DNA from: Betaproteobacteria bacterium
GTDB taxonomy: Bacteria; Pseudomonadota; Gammaproteobacteria; Burkholderiales; Rhodocyclaceae
Assembly: GCA_016194935.1 (NCBI GenBank)
Contig: JACQAO010000028.1
Span: 86,366 to 150,365 of the forward strand
DNA: 64,000 bases
Direction of reading: 5' to 3'
Part shown: one piece after another, positions 16,987-26,981 of the stretch
Position numbering within the stretch: position 1 is the first letter of the stretch
Layout: every line of letters starts with the position of its first letter
Notes under the pieces: model-generated
Told to the model about the DNA's origin: nothing
The model's database searches: none
The model's input: only the letters and a program-made list of their open reading frames with translations
Position numbers and translations under genes: made by a program

Positions 16987-18426
16987 ATGCGAATTAGAGC
17001 ATTGTTGTTGTGTTTTGTGTTTCTGGCGCCGACGGTGCTGGCCGATGGCTTGCCCGATCTGGGCGAGGTTGCCCAGGCCGATTTCTCGCCGGCCACGGAA
17101 AAGCGCGTCGGCGAGGCCGCCATGCGCGACATCCGTCTGCATGAGCCGGCTTATGTCAATGATCCGGAAATCAGCGGCTACCTTAATCGCCTGGGTGCGC
17201 GCCTGGTGGCGCAGAGCAGCGATGCGGGCCATGACTTCGAGTTTTTCGCGCTGCGCGATCCTACCCTGAATGCCTTCGCCATGCCCGGCGGCTATATCGG
17301 CGTGCATACCGGCCTGATCCTGGCGGCGCAGTCGGAATCGGAGCTGGCTTCGGTGCTGGCGCACGAAATTTCCCACGTCACCCAGCACCACCTCGCCCGC
17401 CAACTGGGCGCGCAAAGCCAGGCGCAGTTACCGATGCTGCTGTCCCTGGCGGTGGCGATTCTGGCTTCGCGCAGCCGTGGCGACATTGCCCAGGGCGCTT
17501 TGCTGGCCGGCCAGGCCGCCAGTATCCAGAGCCAGCTCAGCTACTCGCGCGACTTTGAACGCGAGGCGGATCGTCTGGGGCTCCAGTTGCTGGAACGCGC
17601 CGGCTTCGACGTGCGCGGCATGGCGAGCTTTTTTGAACGCCTGCAGAAATTCGGCAGGCTCTACGACAACAACGCACCCGGTTATCTGCGCACCCATCCG
17701 CTTACCACCGAGCGCATCGCCGACATGGAAAACCGCATCCAGTCGTACCCTTACCGGCAGGTGCCGGATTCGCTGGATTTCCTGCTGGTGCGCGCCAAAC
17801 TCAAGGCAGAAGAGGGTACGCCGCAGGATGCCGTGACGGAATTCGAATCGCAGTTGCGCGAGCACAAGTATGCCAGCGAGATAGCGGTGCGTTACGGTTA
17901 CGCCGTCGCCCTGTCGCGCGCCGGCAATTTCACTGGCGCCGGGCGGCAACTGGCCGAGCTGCGCCGTCTCAAGGTCGATTCGGCGATGGTCGAATCGCTC
18001 GCCGCCAGGCTGCGGGTCAGCCAGAACGATTTGACCGGCGCACTCGCCATCCTGCGTCCAGCGCTGCTGCGCTATCCGCAGGAGCGCGGGCTGGCCTATG
18101 CGCTGGTCGAGACGCTGCTGGCGGATAAGCAGTTGCAGGCGGCGCTGCGCGTCACCCTGGACGATTTGCAGACCTACCCGTCCGATGCGCGCATGCAGGG
18201 ATTGCAGGCCAGAACCTATGCAGCCCTCGGCAAACGCTTGCAGCAGCATCGCGCCCAGGCCGAGGTGTATGTCCTGGAGGGGCAGTTGCAGGAGGCGATT
18301 ATCCAACTGCAATTGGCGCAGAAGTCCGGCGACGGGGATTTCTACGAGCACTCGCAGGTGGATGCCCGGCTGCGCGAGATCAAGCAGCGCCAGGCGGAAG
18401 AAGCCAAGGAAAAAAAGCGCCAGTAA
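16987..18426 (+). CDS. BepA-like periplasmic M48 metalloprotease with TPR domain
   Basis: 479 residues: Sec signal ([19 protein letters not shown]), M48 zinc protease domain with [12 protein letters not shown] (HExxH) and the downstream Glu region [10 protein letters not shown], then about 200 residues of TPR repeats with a charged C-terminal helix. E. coli BepA (YfgC, 487 residues) has the same order and acts in outer-membrane protein and LptD assembly quality control. Divergent from moaC with a 57-bp gap. Confidence 0.92.
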   Translation: MRIRALLLCFVFLAPTVLADGLPDLGEVAQADFSPATEKRVGEAAMRDIRLHEPAYVNDPEISGYLNRLGARLVAQSSDAGHDFEFFALRDPTLNAFAMPGGYIGVHTGLILAAQSESELASVLAHEISHVTQHHLARQLGAQSQAQLPMLLSLAVAILASRSRGDIAQGALLAGQAASIQSQLSYSRDFEREADRLGLQLLERAGFDVRGMASFFERLQKFGRLYDNNAPGYLRTHPLTTERIADMENRIQSYPYRQVPDSLDFLLVRAKLKAEEGTPQDAVTEFESQLREHKYASEIAVRYGYAVALSRAGNFTGAGRQLAELRRLKVDSAMVESLAARLRVSQNDLTGALAILRPALLRYPQERGLAYALVETLLADKQLQAALRVTLDDLQTYPSDARMQGLQARTYAALGKRLQQHRAQAEVYVLEGQLQEAIIQLQLAQKSGDGDFYEHSQVDARLREIKQRQAEEAKEKKRQ

Positions 18427-18444
18427 CAGTTTTCCGTTGATCCA

Positions 18445-18493
18445 AATCAGGAAAATCGGCTGCCTGATTCGCCCTGTTTATTTTCCAATAAAC
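18445..18493. other. Two small stem-loops between the BepA-like gene and sat
   Basis: AATCAGG (18445-18451) pairs with CCTGATT (18463-18469), and GTTTATT (18476-18482) pairs with AATAAAC (18487-18493). Neither has a T-tract. They lie just after the BepA-like stop and may limit readthrough into sat. Confidence 0.35.
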
Positions 18494-18569
18494 AAATAGG
18501 ATTAGTCGCTCCCCGCCGAAATGCTAATCTCCTCCTTCTAACAATAGGCATTCATGAGGGGATACAAAG

Positions 18570-19784
18570 ATGGCGTTGGTCAGTCCGCATGGTGGCGTCG
18601 GTCTCAAGCCGTTATTGCTTGAAGGTCAGGCGCTCAAGGCAGAATTGTTGCGCGCCCAGACACTGCCAAAAGTCATTGTCAGTTCGCGTGAAAAAGGCGA
18701 CATCATCATGCTCGGCATCGGCGGCTTTACCCCGCTCGACGGCTTCATGACGCACGGCGACTGGCAAGGCGTGTGCGACGGCATGAAAATGGTCAATGGC
18801 TTGTTCTGGCCGATCCCCATCACTCTGTCCACCAGCCGGGCAATCGCCGACGGCCTCAAGACCGGTTCCGAGATTGCCTTGATCGACCCGGAAAACGGCG
18901 AAATCCTCGCCACCATGAAGCTCACCGAGAAATACGCCATCGACAAGGCGCATGAGTGCGCGATGGTATTCAAGACCACCGACCTGGAACATCCCGGCGT
19001 CAAAATGGTGATGGAGCAGGGCGACATCAATCTCGCCGGCCCGCTGAAGGTGTTGTCGCAGGGCGGCTTTCCGGAAAAATACGGCGACCAGTTCATGTCG
19101 CCGAAACAGACCCGCGCGCTGTTCGAATCCTACGGCTGGAGCAAGGTCGCCGCTTTCCAGACGCGCAATCCCATGCACCGTTCGCACGAATATCTCGCCA
19201 AGGTGGCGATTGAGGTCTGCGACGGCGTGCTGATCCATTCACTGCTGGGCAATCTCAAGCCCGGCGATATTCCCGCCGAAGTGCGCAGCGAGGCCATCGG
19301 CGTGCTGACGGAAAAATATTTCGTCGGCAAGACTGTGGTGCAGGCCGGCTACCCGCTCGACATGCGCTATGCCGGGCCGCGCGAGGCGCTGCTGCATGCG
19401 CTGTTCCGCCAGAACTACGGTTGCTCGCACCAGATCGTTGGACGCGACCACGCCGGCGTGGGCAGCTACTACGGCCCCTTCGACGCCCACCATATTTTCG
19501 AACAGATCCCGAAAGACGCACTGGAAACGCAGGCGCTCAAGATCGACTGGACTTTCTGGTGCTTCAAGTGCGGCGGCATGGCTTCGGCGCGCACCTGTCC
19601 GCACCCTGAGGGCGACCGCTTGCTGCTGTCCGGCACCAAGTTGCGCAAGATGCTTTCCGAGGGTTCGGAGGTGCCGGCGGAATTCAGCCGTCCCGAAGTG
19701 CTGGAGGTGCTGCGCGCGTATTACGCCGGCCTGGAGGATTCACAGAAAGTTGAAGTTAAATTAAGCGGACATTCCGCACGCTGA
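18570..19784 (+). CDS. sat: Dissimilatory ATP sulfurylase
   Basis: 404-residue sulfate adenylyltransferase of the homo-oligomeric Sat type used by sulfur oxidisers, not the CysDN type. Nucleotide-site motifs: [31 protein letters not shown] and [18 protein letters not shown]. The C-terminal region has a Cys pair in [18 protein letters not shown], as in dissimilatory enzymes. In this setting it runs in reverse, making ATP and sulfate from APS and pyrophosphate. It is followed after 62 bp by aprBA, the preceding enzyme in sulfite oxidation. Confidence 0.97.
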   Translation: MALVSPHGGVGLKPLLLEGQALKAELLRAQTLPKVIVSSREKGDIIMLGIGGFTPLDGFMTHGDWQGVCDGMKMVNGLFWPIPITLSTSRAIADGLKTGSEIALIDPENGEILATMKLTEKYAIDKAHECAMVFKTTDLEHPGVKMVMEQGDINLAGPLKVLSQGGFPEKYGDQFMSPKQTRALFESYGWSKVAAFQTRNPMHRSHEYLAKVAIEVCDGVLIHSLLGNLKPGDIPAEVRSEAIGVLTEKYFVGKTVVQAGYPLDMRYAGPREALLHALFRQNYGCSHQIVGRDHAGVGSYYGPFDAHHIFEQIPKDALETQALKIDWTFWCFKCGGMASARTCPHPEGDRLLLSGTKLRKMLSEGSEVPAEFSRPEVLEVLRAYYAGLEDSQKVEVKLSGHSAR

Positions 19785-19790
19785 TTTTTG

Positions 19791-19816
19791 ACCTTCCCTG
19801 TCACAGGGTGGTTTTT
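19791..19816 (+). terminator. Weak terminator-like hairpin between sat and aprB
   Basis: ACC-TT-CCCTG pairs imperfectly with CAGGG-T-GGT and is followed by six T. It lies just after sat and 30 bp before aprB, so it may attenuate rather than separate the genes. Confidence 0.45.
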
Positions 19817-19846
19817 TGTTTTAATTGACTAGAGGAGTAATACGCT

Positions 19847-20323
19847 ATGCCAACCTTTGTGCGTACAGAAAAATGCGATGGCTGCAAGGGCCAGGACAAG
19901 ACCGCTTGCATGTACATCTGCCCCCACGACCTGATGATGCTGGACAAGGACGGCTCGCAGACCGGCCACGCCATGAAGGCCTGGAACCAGGAGCCCGAGC
20001 AGTGCTGGGAGTGCTACTCCTGCGTGAAGATATGTCCGCAGAACGCCATTGAAGTCCGCCATTACGCCGACATCGTGCCTCTGGGCGGCTCGGTGCAGCC
20101 CCTGCGCGGTTCCGACTCGATCATGTGGACCATCAAGTTCCGCAACGGCAACATGAAGCGCTTCAAGTTCCCGATCCGCACGACTTCGGAAGGCTCCATT
20201 GATCCGTATGGCAACAAGCCCATGCCCAAGGTCGCCGATCTTACCGCGCCGGGCGTGTTTACCAAGTCCATGATGGGCGGCTTCCGCGCCGGCAACCCGG
20301 CAGAGCTGATCCGCCGCAAATAA
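19847..20323 (+). CDS. aprB: Adenylylsulfate reductase beta subunit
   Basis: 158-residue iron-sulfur subunit. Two [4Fe-4S] clusters are marked by CDGCKGQDKTACMYICPHD and CWECYSCVKICPQNA, followed by the C-terminal tail that wraps AprA (about residues 70-158). It passes electrons between the AprA flavin and the Qmo complex. In this organism it oxidises sulfite with AMP to APS. The ribosome binding site GAGGAG precedes the ATG; aprA follows after 39 bp. Confidence 0.97.
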   Translation: MPTFVRTEKCDGCKGQDKTACMYICPHDLMMLDKDGSQTGHAMKAWNQEPEQCWECYSCVKICPQNAIEVRHYADIVPLGGSVQPLRGSDSIMWTIKFRNGNMKRFKFPIRTTSEGSIDPYGNKPMPKVADLTAPGVFTKSMMGGFRAGNPAELIRRK

Positions 20324-20362
20324 CAACTGCTACAGAACAACCAACAAATTAGGGTGAATGCT

Positions 20363-22399
20363 ATGTCAGAAGGAACTTTTGGAAATCCCGCAATTGTCCA
20401 GGAAGAAGTCGATATCCTCCTGATCGGCGGCGGCATGGCCTGCTGCGGCGCTGGTTACGAAATCATGCGTTGGGCCGAGGCTGTCAAAGCCGAAACCGGC
20501 ACGGAACTCAAAATCAAGCTGGTCGACAAGGCCGCCATGGACCGCTCCGGCGCCGTGGCTCAGGGTTTGTCCGCGATCAACACCTATATCGGCACGGATC
20601 TCGATCCCGCCGATTATGCTCGCATGGTCTCCAACGATCTGATGGGTATCACCCGCGACGACCTGGCTTACGATGTCGGCCGGAACGTCGACGATTCCGT
20701 GCACCTGTTCGAAGAATGGGGTCTGCCGATCTGGAAGACCGACGCTGCGGGCGTCCGTCACGATGGCGCCGAGTCCATCCGCGAAGGCCTGCCGACATTG
20801 AAGGATGGCGGCAAGCCGGTGCGCTCCGGCAAATGGCAGATCATGATCAACGGCGAATCCTACAAGTGGATCGTCGCCGAAGCCGCCAAGAAGGCGTTGG
20901 GACTTTCCCGTATCGAAGAGCGTATTTTCATCGTCAAGCTGGTCAACGACAAGAACGATCCGTCGCGTATCGCCGGCGCAGTGGGCTTTTCAGTACGCGA
21001 CAACACCATCCACATCTACAAAGCCAAGGCGATACTGCTGGCGGCGGGTGGTTGCGTCAACCTGTTCCGTCCGCGCTCGGTGGGTGAGGGTTCGGGCCGC
21101 GCCTGGTACCCGGTGTGGAACGCCGGTTCGACCTACGCCATGGCTGCCGAAGCCGGCGCCGAGATGACCATGATGGAAAACCGCTTCGTGCCGGCCCGCT
21201 TCAAGGACGGCTACGGCCCGGTCGGCGCCTGGTTCCTGTTGTTCAAAGCCAAGGCGACCAATGCCTACGGCGAAGACTACATGACCAAGAACAAGGAAAT
21301 GCTGAACGACTATCCGCCCTACGGCCAGGCTGCGGTTCCCGCTTCCTGCCTGCGCAATCACCTGATGCTGAAGGAGATGAAGGAAGGTCGCGGTCCGATC
21401 TACATGGACACGGTCACAGCGCTGGCCAAACTGGCTGAAACGCTGTCGCCGAAAGAGGTCAAGCACCTCGAAGCCGAGGCCTGGGAAGACTTCCTCGATA
21501 TGTGCATCGGCCAGTGCGGCATCTGGGTGGGCGAGAACATCGAGCCGGAGAAGAAAATGTCCGAGTTGATGCCGACCGAGCCCTATTTGCTGGGTTCGCA
21601 TTCCGGTTGCTGCGGCATCTGGGTGTCCGGCCCCGAGGATCTGGGTGCGCCGACTGCCGCCGATGAGGAATATGACGGCGTGCCGGCCCACCTGCCGCGC
21701 GGCTGGAACTGGGGCTATCGCTCGATGACCACGGTCAAGGGTCTGTTCACCGCCGGCGACGGCGTTGGCGCCTCGGGCCACAAGTTCTCCTCCGGTTCGC
21801 ATACCGAAGGCCGCCTGGCATCCAAAGCGATGGTCAAGTACGCGCTCGACAACAAGGACTGGAAACCGGAACTGGATACTTCGCCCGAGCAGTTGGCCGA
21901 AGAGATTTACAAACCGGTGCGTACCTTCCTGGAGCACAAGGATTACACCACCGCCATCGACATCAACCCGCACTACATCACTCCCAAGATGCTGCAAATG
22001 CGTTTGCAGAAAATCATGGACGAGTACGTGGCCGGCGTTGCGACCTACTACAACACCAACGACAAGATGTTGAAGGTGGCGGAAGAGAAGCTGGAGATGC
22101 TCAAGGAAGACTCCATGAAGATGCGCGCCAAGGATCTGCACGAGTTGCTGCGCGCCTGGGAGAACTACCATCGCATCATCACGGCGGAAGCCCACATGAA
22201 GCACATCCAGTTCCGTGAAGAATCCCGCTATCCGGGCTTCTACTACCGCACCGACAAGAACTTCGTGGATGAGAAAAACTGGCACTGCTTCGTGAACTCG
22301 GTGTACGACAGGAAGAGCAAAAAGTGGACCTGCTTCAAGCGCAAGCATGTCGACCTGGTGGACAAGTCCAAGCTGTTCAAGGCGGCTGCTCCGCACTAG
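20363..22399 (+). CDS. aprA: Adenylylsulfate reductase alpha subunit
   Basis: 678-residue flavoprotein. The FAD-binding start VDILLIGGGMACCGAGYEI and the AprA-specific segments MDRSGAVAQGLSAINTY, NRFVPARFKDGYGPVGAWF and SSGSHTEGRLASKAM are present; the C-terminal helical domain ends in a basic CFKRKHVDLVDKSKLF. The full length matches AprA of sulfur oxidisers and sulfate reducers. The ATG at 20363 is chosen for AGGG 8 bp upstream; a GTG at 20354 would add three residues. Followed by a short tandem repeat and a strong terminator. Confidence 0.97.
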   Translation: MSEGTFGNPAIVQEEVDILLIGGGMACCGAGYEIMRWAEAVKAETGTELKIKLVDKAAMDRSGAVAQGLSAINTYIGTDLDPADYARMVSNDLMGITRDDLAYDVGRNVDDSVHLFEEWGLPIWKTDAAGVRHDGAESIREGLPTLKDGGKPVRSGKWQIMINGESYKWIVAEAAKKALGLSRIEERIFIVKLVNDKNDPSRIAGAVGFSVRDNTIHIYKAKAILLAAGGCVNLFRPRSVGEGSGRAWYPVWNAGSTYAMAAEAGAEMTMMENRFVPARFKDGYGPVGAWFLLFKAKATNAYGEDYMTKNKEMLNDYPPYGQAAVPASCLRNHLMLKEMKEGRGPIYMDTVTALAKLAETLSPKEVKHLEAEAWEDFLDMCIGQCGIWVGENIEPEKKMSELMPTEPYLLGSHSGCCGIWVSGPEDLGAPTAADEEYDGVPAHLPRGWNWGYRSMTTVKGLFTAGDGVGASGHKFSSGSHTEGRLASKAMVKYALDNKDWKPELDTSPEQLAEEIYKPVRTFLEHKDYTTAIDINPHYITPKMLQMRLQKIMDEYVAGVATYYNTNDKMLKVAEEKLEMLKEDSMKMRAKDLHELLRAWENYHRIITAEAHMKHIQFREESRYPGFYYRTDKNFVDEKNWHCFVNSVYDRKSKKWTCFKRKHVDLVDKSKLFKAAAPH

Positions 22400-22401
22400 T
22401 G

Positions 22402-22449
22402 CCCGCAGTTGAATCTGGGGTATTAATACCCGTAGTTGAATCTGGGGTA
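22402..22449 (+). repeat. Tandem 21-bp duplication after aprA
   Basis: CCCGCAGTTGAATCTGGGGTA (22402-22422) is repeated with one mismatch at 22429-22449, a 27-bp period. It starts two bases after the aprA stop. Probably a replication-slippage duplication; no function is evident. Confidence 0.8.
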
Positions 22450-22477
22450 CTAAGTCGCCAAGTTGTGATGTAATAAG

Positions 22478-22508
22478 CGGGCGTCCGATTTGGACGCCCG
22501 ATTTTTTT
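22478..22508 (+). terminator. Rho-independent terminator after sat-aprBA
   Basis: Stem CGGGCGTCC / GGACGCCCG (9 bp, loop GATTT) followed by ATTTTTTT. The following gene begins only about 12 bp later, so its expression depends on readthrough or on a promoter inside this gap. Confidence 0.92.
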
Positions 22509-22519
22509 AGGTGCAGGCA

Positions 22520-23419
22520 ATGACGCAAACCGATCCACAGGACATCCCTTTCCCCACCAGCCCGGTCATGCCGGAAACCTTCGATGGCGGCAAGAAAATT
22601 CAGTTTCAGTGCCGTAAAGGCATCGCCTGCTGGAATGTCTGTTGCAGCAACATCGACATTTCGCTGACGCCATACGACATCCTGCGGCTCAAGCAACGTC
22701 TGGATATGAGCTCGACGGAATTTCTGCAAAAATATACGGCGCCTTACGAGATGGAAATGGATGGCATCGCCGGCGTCAAGTTACGCCCGGTGCAAGGCGG
22801 CAGCGCCTGTCAGTTCATGCGTGAAGAAGGCTGTAGCGTGTATGAGGATCGTCCCACCGCCTGCCGCTACTACCCGGTGGCCTTGCTGTCGATGCGGCGG
22901 CAGGACGAGAATGTGGATCGGGACTCCTACGCCCTGGTCAAGGAAGCGCATTGTCTCGGTCATCAGGAGCCGCGCAGTCTGACCGTCGATGAGTACCGCA
23001 GCGAGCAGGGTCTGGGTGAATATGACGAGCTGGCGCGCGGTTGGCGTCAACTGATCCTGAAGAAAAAATCCTCCGGCCCGACCATCGGCAAACCTTCCAA
23101 GCGCAGCCTGCAACTGTTTTTCATGAGCTGCTACGACGTCGACCAGTTCCGTACTTTCGTCGCCAGCAAAGGCTTCGGCGAGGTGTACGACATCCCCGAC
23201 GAAGAGAAGCTGAAAATACTCAGCGATGATCCCTCATTGATGCTGTTCGGCTTCCGTTTTCTGCGCCAGGTGTTATTCGGTGAAATGTCGATCGCCATGC
23301 GCGAGGAATCGGTGGAGGCCCGGCGCAGCCGTTTGCTTGAAAAACAGCGCCGCCTGGAAAAGGAAGCCGCCGAAAGAAAAGCGCGTGATGAGTTTGAAAT
23401 GTACGGCGACCAGGAATGA
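22520..23419 (+). CDS. YkgJ-family cysteine-cluster protein
   Basis: 299 residues. The N-terminal third has the CxxxCCxx(I) zinc/iron-chelating signature: [19 protein letters not shown], then [24 protein letters not shown], then EAHCLGH. The middle is unassigned and the C-terminus is a long charged helix. YkgJ-family function is not established; a metal-cluster role is inferred from the cysteines. The ATG at 22520 follows AGG; GTG 22511 is an alternative. It overlaps the AAA+ gene by 4 bp (ATGA), forming a coupled trio with the CbbQ- and CbbO-type genes directly after sat-aprBA. Confidence 0.85.
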   Translation: MTQTDPQDIPFPTSPVMPETFDGGKKIQFQCRKGIACWNVCCSNIDISLTPYDILRLKQRLDMSSTEFLQKYTAPYEMEMDGIAGVKLRPVQGGSACQFMREEGCSVYEDRPTACRYYPVALLSMRRQDENVDRDSYALVKEAHCLGHQEPRSLTVDEYRSEQGLGEYDELARGWRQLILKKKSSGPTIGKPSKRSLQLFFMSCYDVDQFRTFVASKGFGEVYDIPDEEKLKILSDDPSLMLFGFRFLRQVLFGEMSIAMREESVEARRSRLLEKQRRLEKEAAERKARDEFEMYGDQE

Positions 23420-24234
23420 GCGCCAGCGTAACTACGCTGGCGCCGCAGCTCACCCATATCGGCGAAGAACCGTATTACCAATCCATCGGTGACGAGATTG
23501 CCTTGTTCGAAGCCGCCTATGCGCAACGCCTGCCGGTGTTGTTGAAAGGCCCCACCGGCTGCGGCAAGACGCGCTTCGTCGAATACATGGCCTGGCGGCT
23601 CAAGCGGCCCCTGGTTACGGTGGCCTGTCACGACGACCTGACCACGGCGGACCTGGTTGGCCGCTACCTGATCGTCGGCAACGAGACCGTCTGGGTAGAT
23701 GGCCCGCTCACCGCCGCCGTGCGTGCAGGCGCCATCTGCTACCTGGACGAAATCGTCGAAGCGCGCAAAGACACCATCGTGGTGATTCATCCCTTGGCCG
23801 ATTCGAGAAGAGTGCTGGCGGTAGACAAGCGTGGCGAGATGGTGACCGCGCCGGATACTTTCATGATGGCAATTTCCTACAACCCTGGCTACCAGAGCGT
23901 GCTCAAGGAGATCAAGCCAAGCACGCGCCAGCGTTTCGTTGCGCTGGATTTCGATTATCCGGAAGCCGCCATTGAAGCCGTCATCGTCGCGCGGGAAGGC
24001 GGCGTCAACGCCGATACGGCGCGGCGGCTGGTCAAACTCGGCGAGCTGACCCGCAACCTCAAGGGCGCGGGTCTGGACGAAGGCGCCAGCACCCGCTTGC
24101 TGGTGCACGCAGCGCAATTGATTGCCACCGGCGTCGCACCGCTGGCGGCATGTACCGCCGCCGTGGCGCGGGCGCTCAGCGATGATCAGGATATGACGGG
24201 AACGCTCGATGACCTCGTCCGAGCCGTCTTCTAG
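23416..24234 (+). CDS. CbbQ/NirQ/NorQ-type AAA+ ATPase (MoxR group)
   Basis: 272 residues. Walker A GPTGCGKT (near residue 45), pore-loop-like [13 protein letters not shown], Walker [11 protein letters not shown], sensor/arginine elements [21 protein letters not shown]. It is closest by eye to CbbQ/NorQ, ring ATPases that work with a vWA partner to remodel or insert metal into an enzyme (Rubisco for CbbQO, nitric oxide reductase for NorQD). Neither Rubisco nor nor genes are in this window; the neighbours are aprBA and qmo/hdr genes, so a client in APS oxidation is a reasonable guess. The next gene overlaps it by 26 bp. Confidence 0.92.
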   Translation: MSASVTTLAPQLTHIGEEPYYQSIGDEIALFEAAYAQRLPVLLKGPTGCGKTRFVEYMAWRLKRPLVTVACHDDLTTADLVGRYLIVGNETVWVDGPLTAAVRAGAICYLDEIVEARKDTIVVIHPLADSRRVLAVDKRGEMVTAPDTFMMAISYNPGYQSVLKEIKPSTRQRFVALDFDYPEAAIEAVIVAREGGVNADTARRLVKLGELTRNLKGAGLDEGASTRLLVHAAQLIATGVAPLAACTAAVARALSDDQDMTGTLDDLVRAVF

Positions 24235-26323
24235 TAGTCGCAAAGACCCCAGGCTGTTTGGCGAGGAACTTGAGACGCGCCTCGACGAAGTGTTGTTCGC
24301 TTCACACTCGCACCGCTCCGCCACCCGTATCGCTCAAGGGCTGGAGTCGCTGAATCGGGCGCAGCAGGAAAAACTGCTGCACTGGGCCGCCGTTGCCGCA
24401 CAGACCTATGCCGAAATCGGCTATCAGATCGCCACGCTGGCGCCGCGAGCGTTTACCTTGTTCGATGATGAGGCGTTCGACGCCTGGGTGCTGGCCGGCC
24501 TGGATGCTTTTGACCGGCACGGTGCGCGCGCGGCGATGGACTTGCTGCGCGATCTCGAAGGCTTTCATGCAGATCGTGGCGGCGAACGGCCTCTGGCGGA
24601 GTTCACCGAAATCGAAGCGCGGCTGTCGCGCTTCATCCAGGGACTTTCCGGCAGGCCGCTGGGGCTGAGCGTGGGCGCAGGCGCAGCGGCCTGGACGGAT
24701 ACCGAGACGCTTTATTTGCCGCTGAAAATCGGCGCATTGCCGCAGGCCGAGAGCAACCGTAGTCTGTATAAAGTGCTGGCGACCATGCTGTGGGCGCAGA
24801 CGCGCTTCGGCACTTTCGGTTCGGCCAGCATCGACCTGGCGGCGGCATTGACACCCTGGCTGGAAACCACGGATCAGGAAAGAGCCTTGAACTGGCTGGC
24901 AGTGCTGGAGTCGGTGCGCCTGGAAGCCAGAATCGCCGCCGAACTGCCGGGGCTGGCCGCAGAAATCGCCACTCTGCGCGGCCCCTGGCCGACGCAGATG
25001 GAACCGCTGCTGGTGCGTTTGCATCAACACCAGGCGTCGCTTGCCGATACCCTGGCGCTGTTGCCCGGATGCATGGAGAGCAATGAAGATGCGCCACACT
25101 TGCCGCATTTTGTAGCCATTGATCCTGATGCCGCACTACGGGTGCGTGGGGAGCGGATTGCGCACGACAAGGAAACCCTCAACCGGGCCATCAGCGCGCT
25201 GAAGGGTAGTGCTGCCGCCCCGAACCTGGATGACCCGGGAATTGCGCCGCTGGCCGCTGAAAGTGCAGAGGTGGCAATGAGTTTTGCTGAAGATGCGCTG
25301 GCGTTGCCGCCCGAGGCGCGCGCGGCGGCGCAGTCCCTGTTGCAGGATCTGGGCGAGGTGCCGCCAGAGTGCCTGGTTCCCGCCGGCACCGGCCATTGGC
25401 AGGAAACCCAGCGCGAGGGCGGCGGTGAAGATTACACCAGCCACCGTGAGCCGGATCACCGCTATGATGAATGGGACTATCGGCGCAAGGCCTACCGGCG
25501 CGGCTGGTGCCACCTGTATGAATGTGAAGGACGACATGGCCTGGCGACTTATGTCGACGAAGTACGGGTGCGGCATTCCGGACTGATCCGGCAAATTCGC
25601 CGCCGCTTCGAGATGCTGCGCGGCGAGAATCGCATGTTGGGCCGGCAGCCGGAAGGCGAAGAGATCGACATCGACGCCCTGGTCGATGCCATGAGTGATC
25701 GCAGCAGCGGCGCTGAGCCTTCCGACCGCCTGTTTTGCCGGCGCATCCGCAACGAGCGTTCCCTGGCGGCGATGTTCATGGTGGACATGAGCGGTTCAAC
25801 CAAAGGCTGGGTGAATGACGCAGAGCGCGAAGCCCTGGTGATGTTGTGCGAGGCCATCGAATCCCTCGGCGATGCTTACGCCATCTACGGATTCTCCGGC
25901 TGGACGCGCACCCGCAGCGATATTTACCGCATCAAACGCTTCGATGAACGTTATGACGAAGCGGTGCGGGCGCGCATCGCCGGCGTCGAAGCGAAGGACT
26001 ACACGCGCATGGGCGTGGCGATCCGCCACCTGACGCAACTGCTGCTGCGTCAGCCGGCGCGCCATCGTTTGCTGATTACCTTATCAGATGGACGACCGGA
26101 CGATTTCGGCGACGAATACCGCGGCCAATACGGCATCGAAGACACCCGCCGCGCCCTTCTGGAAGCGCGCGAACAGGGCGTGCGCAGCTACTGCGTCACC
26201 ATCGACCGGCACGGCGCGGATTACCTGGCGCATATGTACGGCGTGGCGCGTTATACGGTGCTGGACGATGTCAAAAAGCTGCCGCTGAAAATTGCCGATA
26301 TTTATCGGCGGCTGGCAAGTTGA
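24209..26323 (+). CDS. CbbO/NorD-type von Willebrand factor A protein
   Basis: 704-residue partner of the preceding ATPase. The C-terminal vWA domain (about 510-700) has an intact [15 protein letters not shown] (DxSxS), a Thr in [13 protein letters not shown] and [14 protein letters not shown]. The N-terminal 450 residues are helical and lack other recognisable domains. In CbbQO and NorQD the MIDAS protein is the client-recognition adaptor bound to the hexameric ATPase. It overlaps the AAA+ gene by 26 bp and ends 16 bp before the convergent CBS-domain gene. Confidence 0.9.
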   Translation: MTSSEPSSSSRKDPRLFGEELETRLDEVLFASHSHRSATRIAQGLESLNRAQQEKLLHWAAVAAQTYAEIGYQIATLAPRAFTLFDDEAFDAWVLAGLDAFDRHGARAAMDLLRDLEGFHADRGGERPLAEFTEIEARLSRFIQGLSGRPLGLSVGAGAAAWTDTETLYLPLKIGALPQAESNRSLYKVLATMLWAQTRFGTFGSASIDLAAALTPWLETTDQERALNWLAVLESVRLEARIAAELPGLAAEIATLRGPWPTQMEPLLVRLHQHQASLADTLALLPGCMESNEDAPHLPHFVAIDPDAALRVRGERIAHDKETLNRAISALKGSAAAPNLDDPGIAPLAAESAEVAMSFAEDALALPPEARAAAQSLLQDLGEVPPECLVPAGTGHWQETQREGGGEDYTSHREPDHRYDEWDYRRKAYRRGWCHLYECEGRHGLATYVDEVRVRHSGLIRQIRRRFEMLRGENRMLGRQPEGEEIDIDALVDAMSDRSSGAEPSDRLFCRRIRNERSLAAMFMVDMSGSTKGWVNDAEREALVMLCEAIESLGDAYAIYGFSGWTRTRSDIYRIKRFDERYDEAVRARIAGVEAKDYTRMGVAIRHLTQLLLRQPARHRLLITLSDGRPDDFGDEYRGQYGIEDTRRALLEAREQGVRSYCVTIDRHGADYLAHMYGVARYTVLDDVKKLPLKIADIYRRLAS

Positions 26324-26339
26324 ATACAGGATAAGCGCC

Positions 26340-26939
26340 TTACTTAGCCAGCTCTGATTCAATCTGGGCGAAGGTGTGCGCAATTTCGAAGGTGTGGATG
26401 GTCATGCTGACCAGGCGGCTGATCTGGGTGGCGGAGAAAATCCCGCGCAACACTTCTTCACCACTCAGGGCATCCTTCTCTACGACCAGCGCGTGCTGGC
26501 GACCAAGTTCCTTGAGCGTGGCGACGACGTGGCCGACTTCGGCGCGTTCCACCGTCGAGATGTCGATGACATCGATGGCGTTGCGCGGCACCATCAAATC
26601 CGCAACCTTCAGTTCGCCGTGTGTGCCACCGCGCTCGCGCAGGGTTTTGACCGGCTTTTCACCCATAGTGTCGCGGGCGGTGATCAGGCCGACGATTTCA
26701 TGCTTGTCGTTCACCACCAGCAGCAGGCGCACGCTGCGAGCGATCATGGTCTGGTTGGCCAGTGTCAGGCTGGCGTCGGCTGTGATGGTGGCGGGCATGA
26801 CTTTGCGCAGGTCGGTCATCGCGTCGATAGCCGGACTGTCGGCACGCAAGCGCGTGGAATACCAGTAGCCGGACGGTAGGCACTTTACTCCCTCGCGCAT
26901 ACGGCTCATTGCCAGGGGTTTGTAGACTGCCCTTTCCAT
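26340..26939 (-). CDS. Tandem CBS-domain protein
   Basis: 199 residues with two CBS motifs: about 40-95 (PATITADASLTLANQTMIAR, LLLVVNDKHEIVGLITARD) and about 110-180 (DVIDISTVERAEVGHVVATL, HALVVEKD, LRGIFSATQISR). CBS pairs bind adenine nucleotides such as AMP or ATP. It is the last gene of the qmoAB-hdrCB unit, 42 bp after hdrB with AGGAGG before its ATG. AMP is a co-substrate of APS reductase, so an adenylate-sensing role here is an inference. An in-frame start at 26957 is less likely. Confidence 0.85.
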   Translation of the reverse strand: MERAVYKPLAMSRMREGVKCLPSGYWYSTRLRADSPAIDAMTDLRKVMPATITADASLTLANQTMIARSVRLLLVVNDKHEIVGLITARDTMGEKPVKTLRERGGTHGELKVADLMVPRNAIDVIDISTVERAEVGHVVATLKELGRQHALVVEKDALSGEEVLRGIFSATQISRLVSMTIHTFEIAHTFAQIESELAK

Positions 26940-26981
26940 CGTCTCCTCCTGCTGCAAATTAAGCTTGATGAGCCATGCCGG

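Noticed and set aside
20990..22729. 579-residue minus-strand frame
   Set aside because: Antisense to aprA and the start of the YkgJ gene; His/Gln-rich without a recognisable domain.
23416..26323. Annotation as norQ-norD or as Rubisco activase cbbQ-cbbO
   Set aside because: No norCB or Rubisco genes in the window; only the family-level name is supportable.
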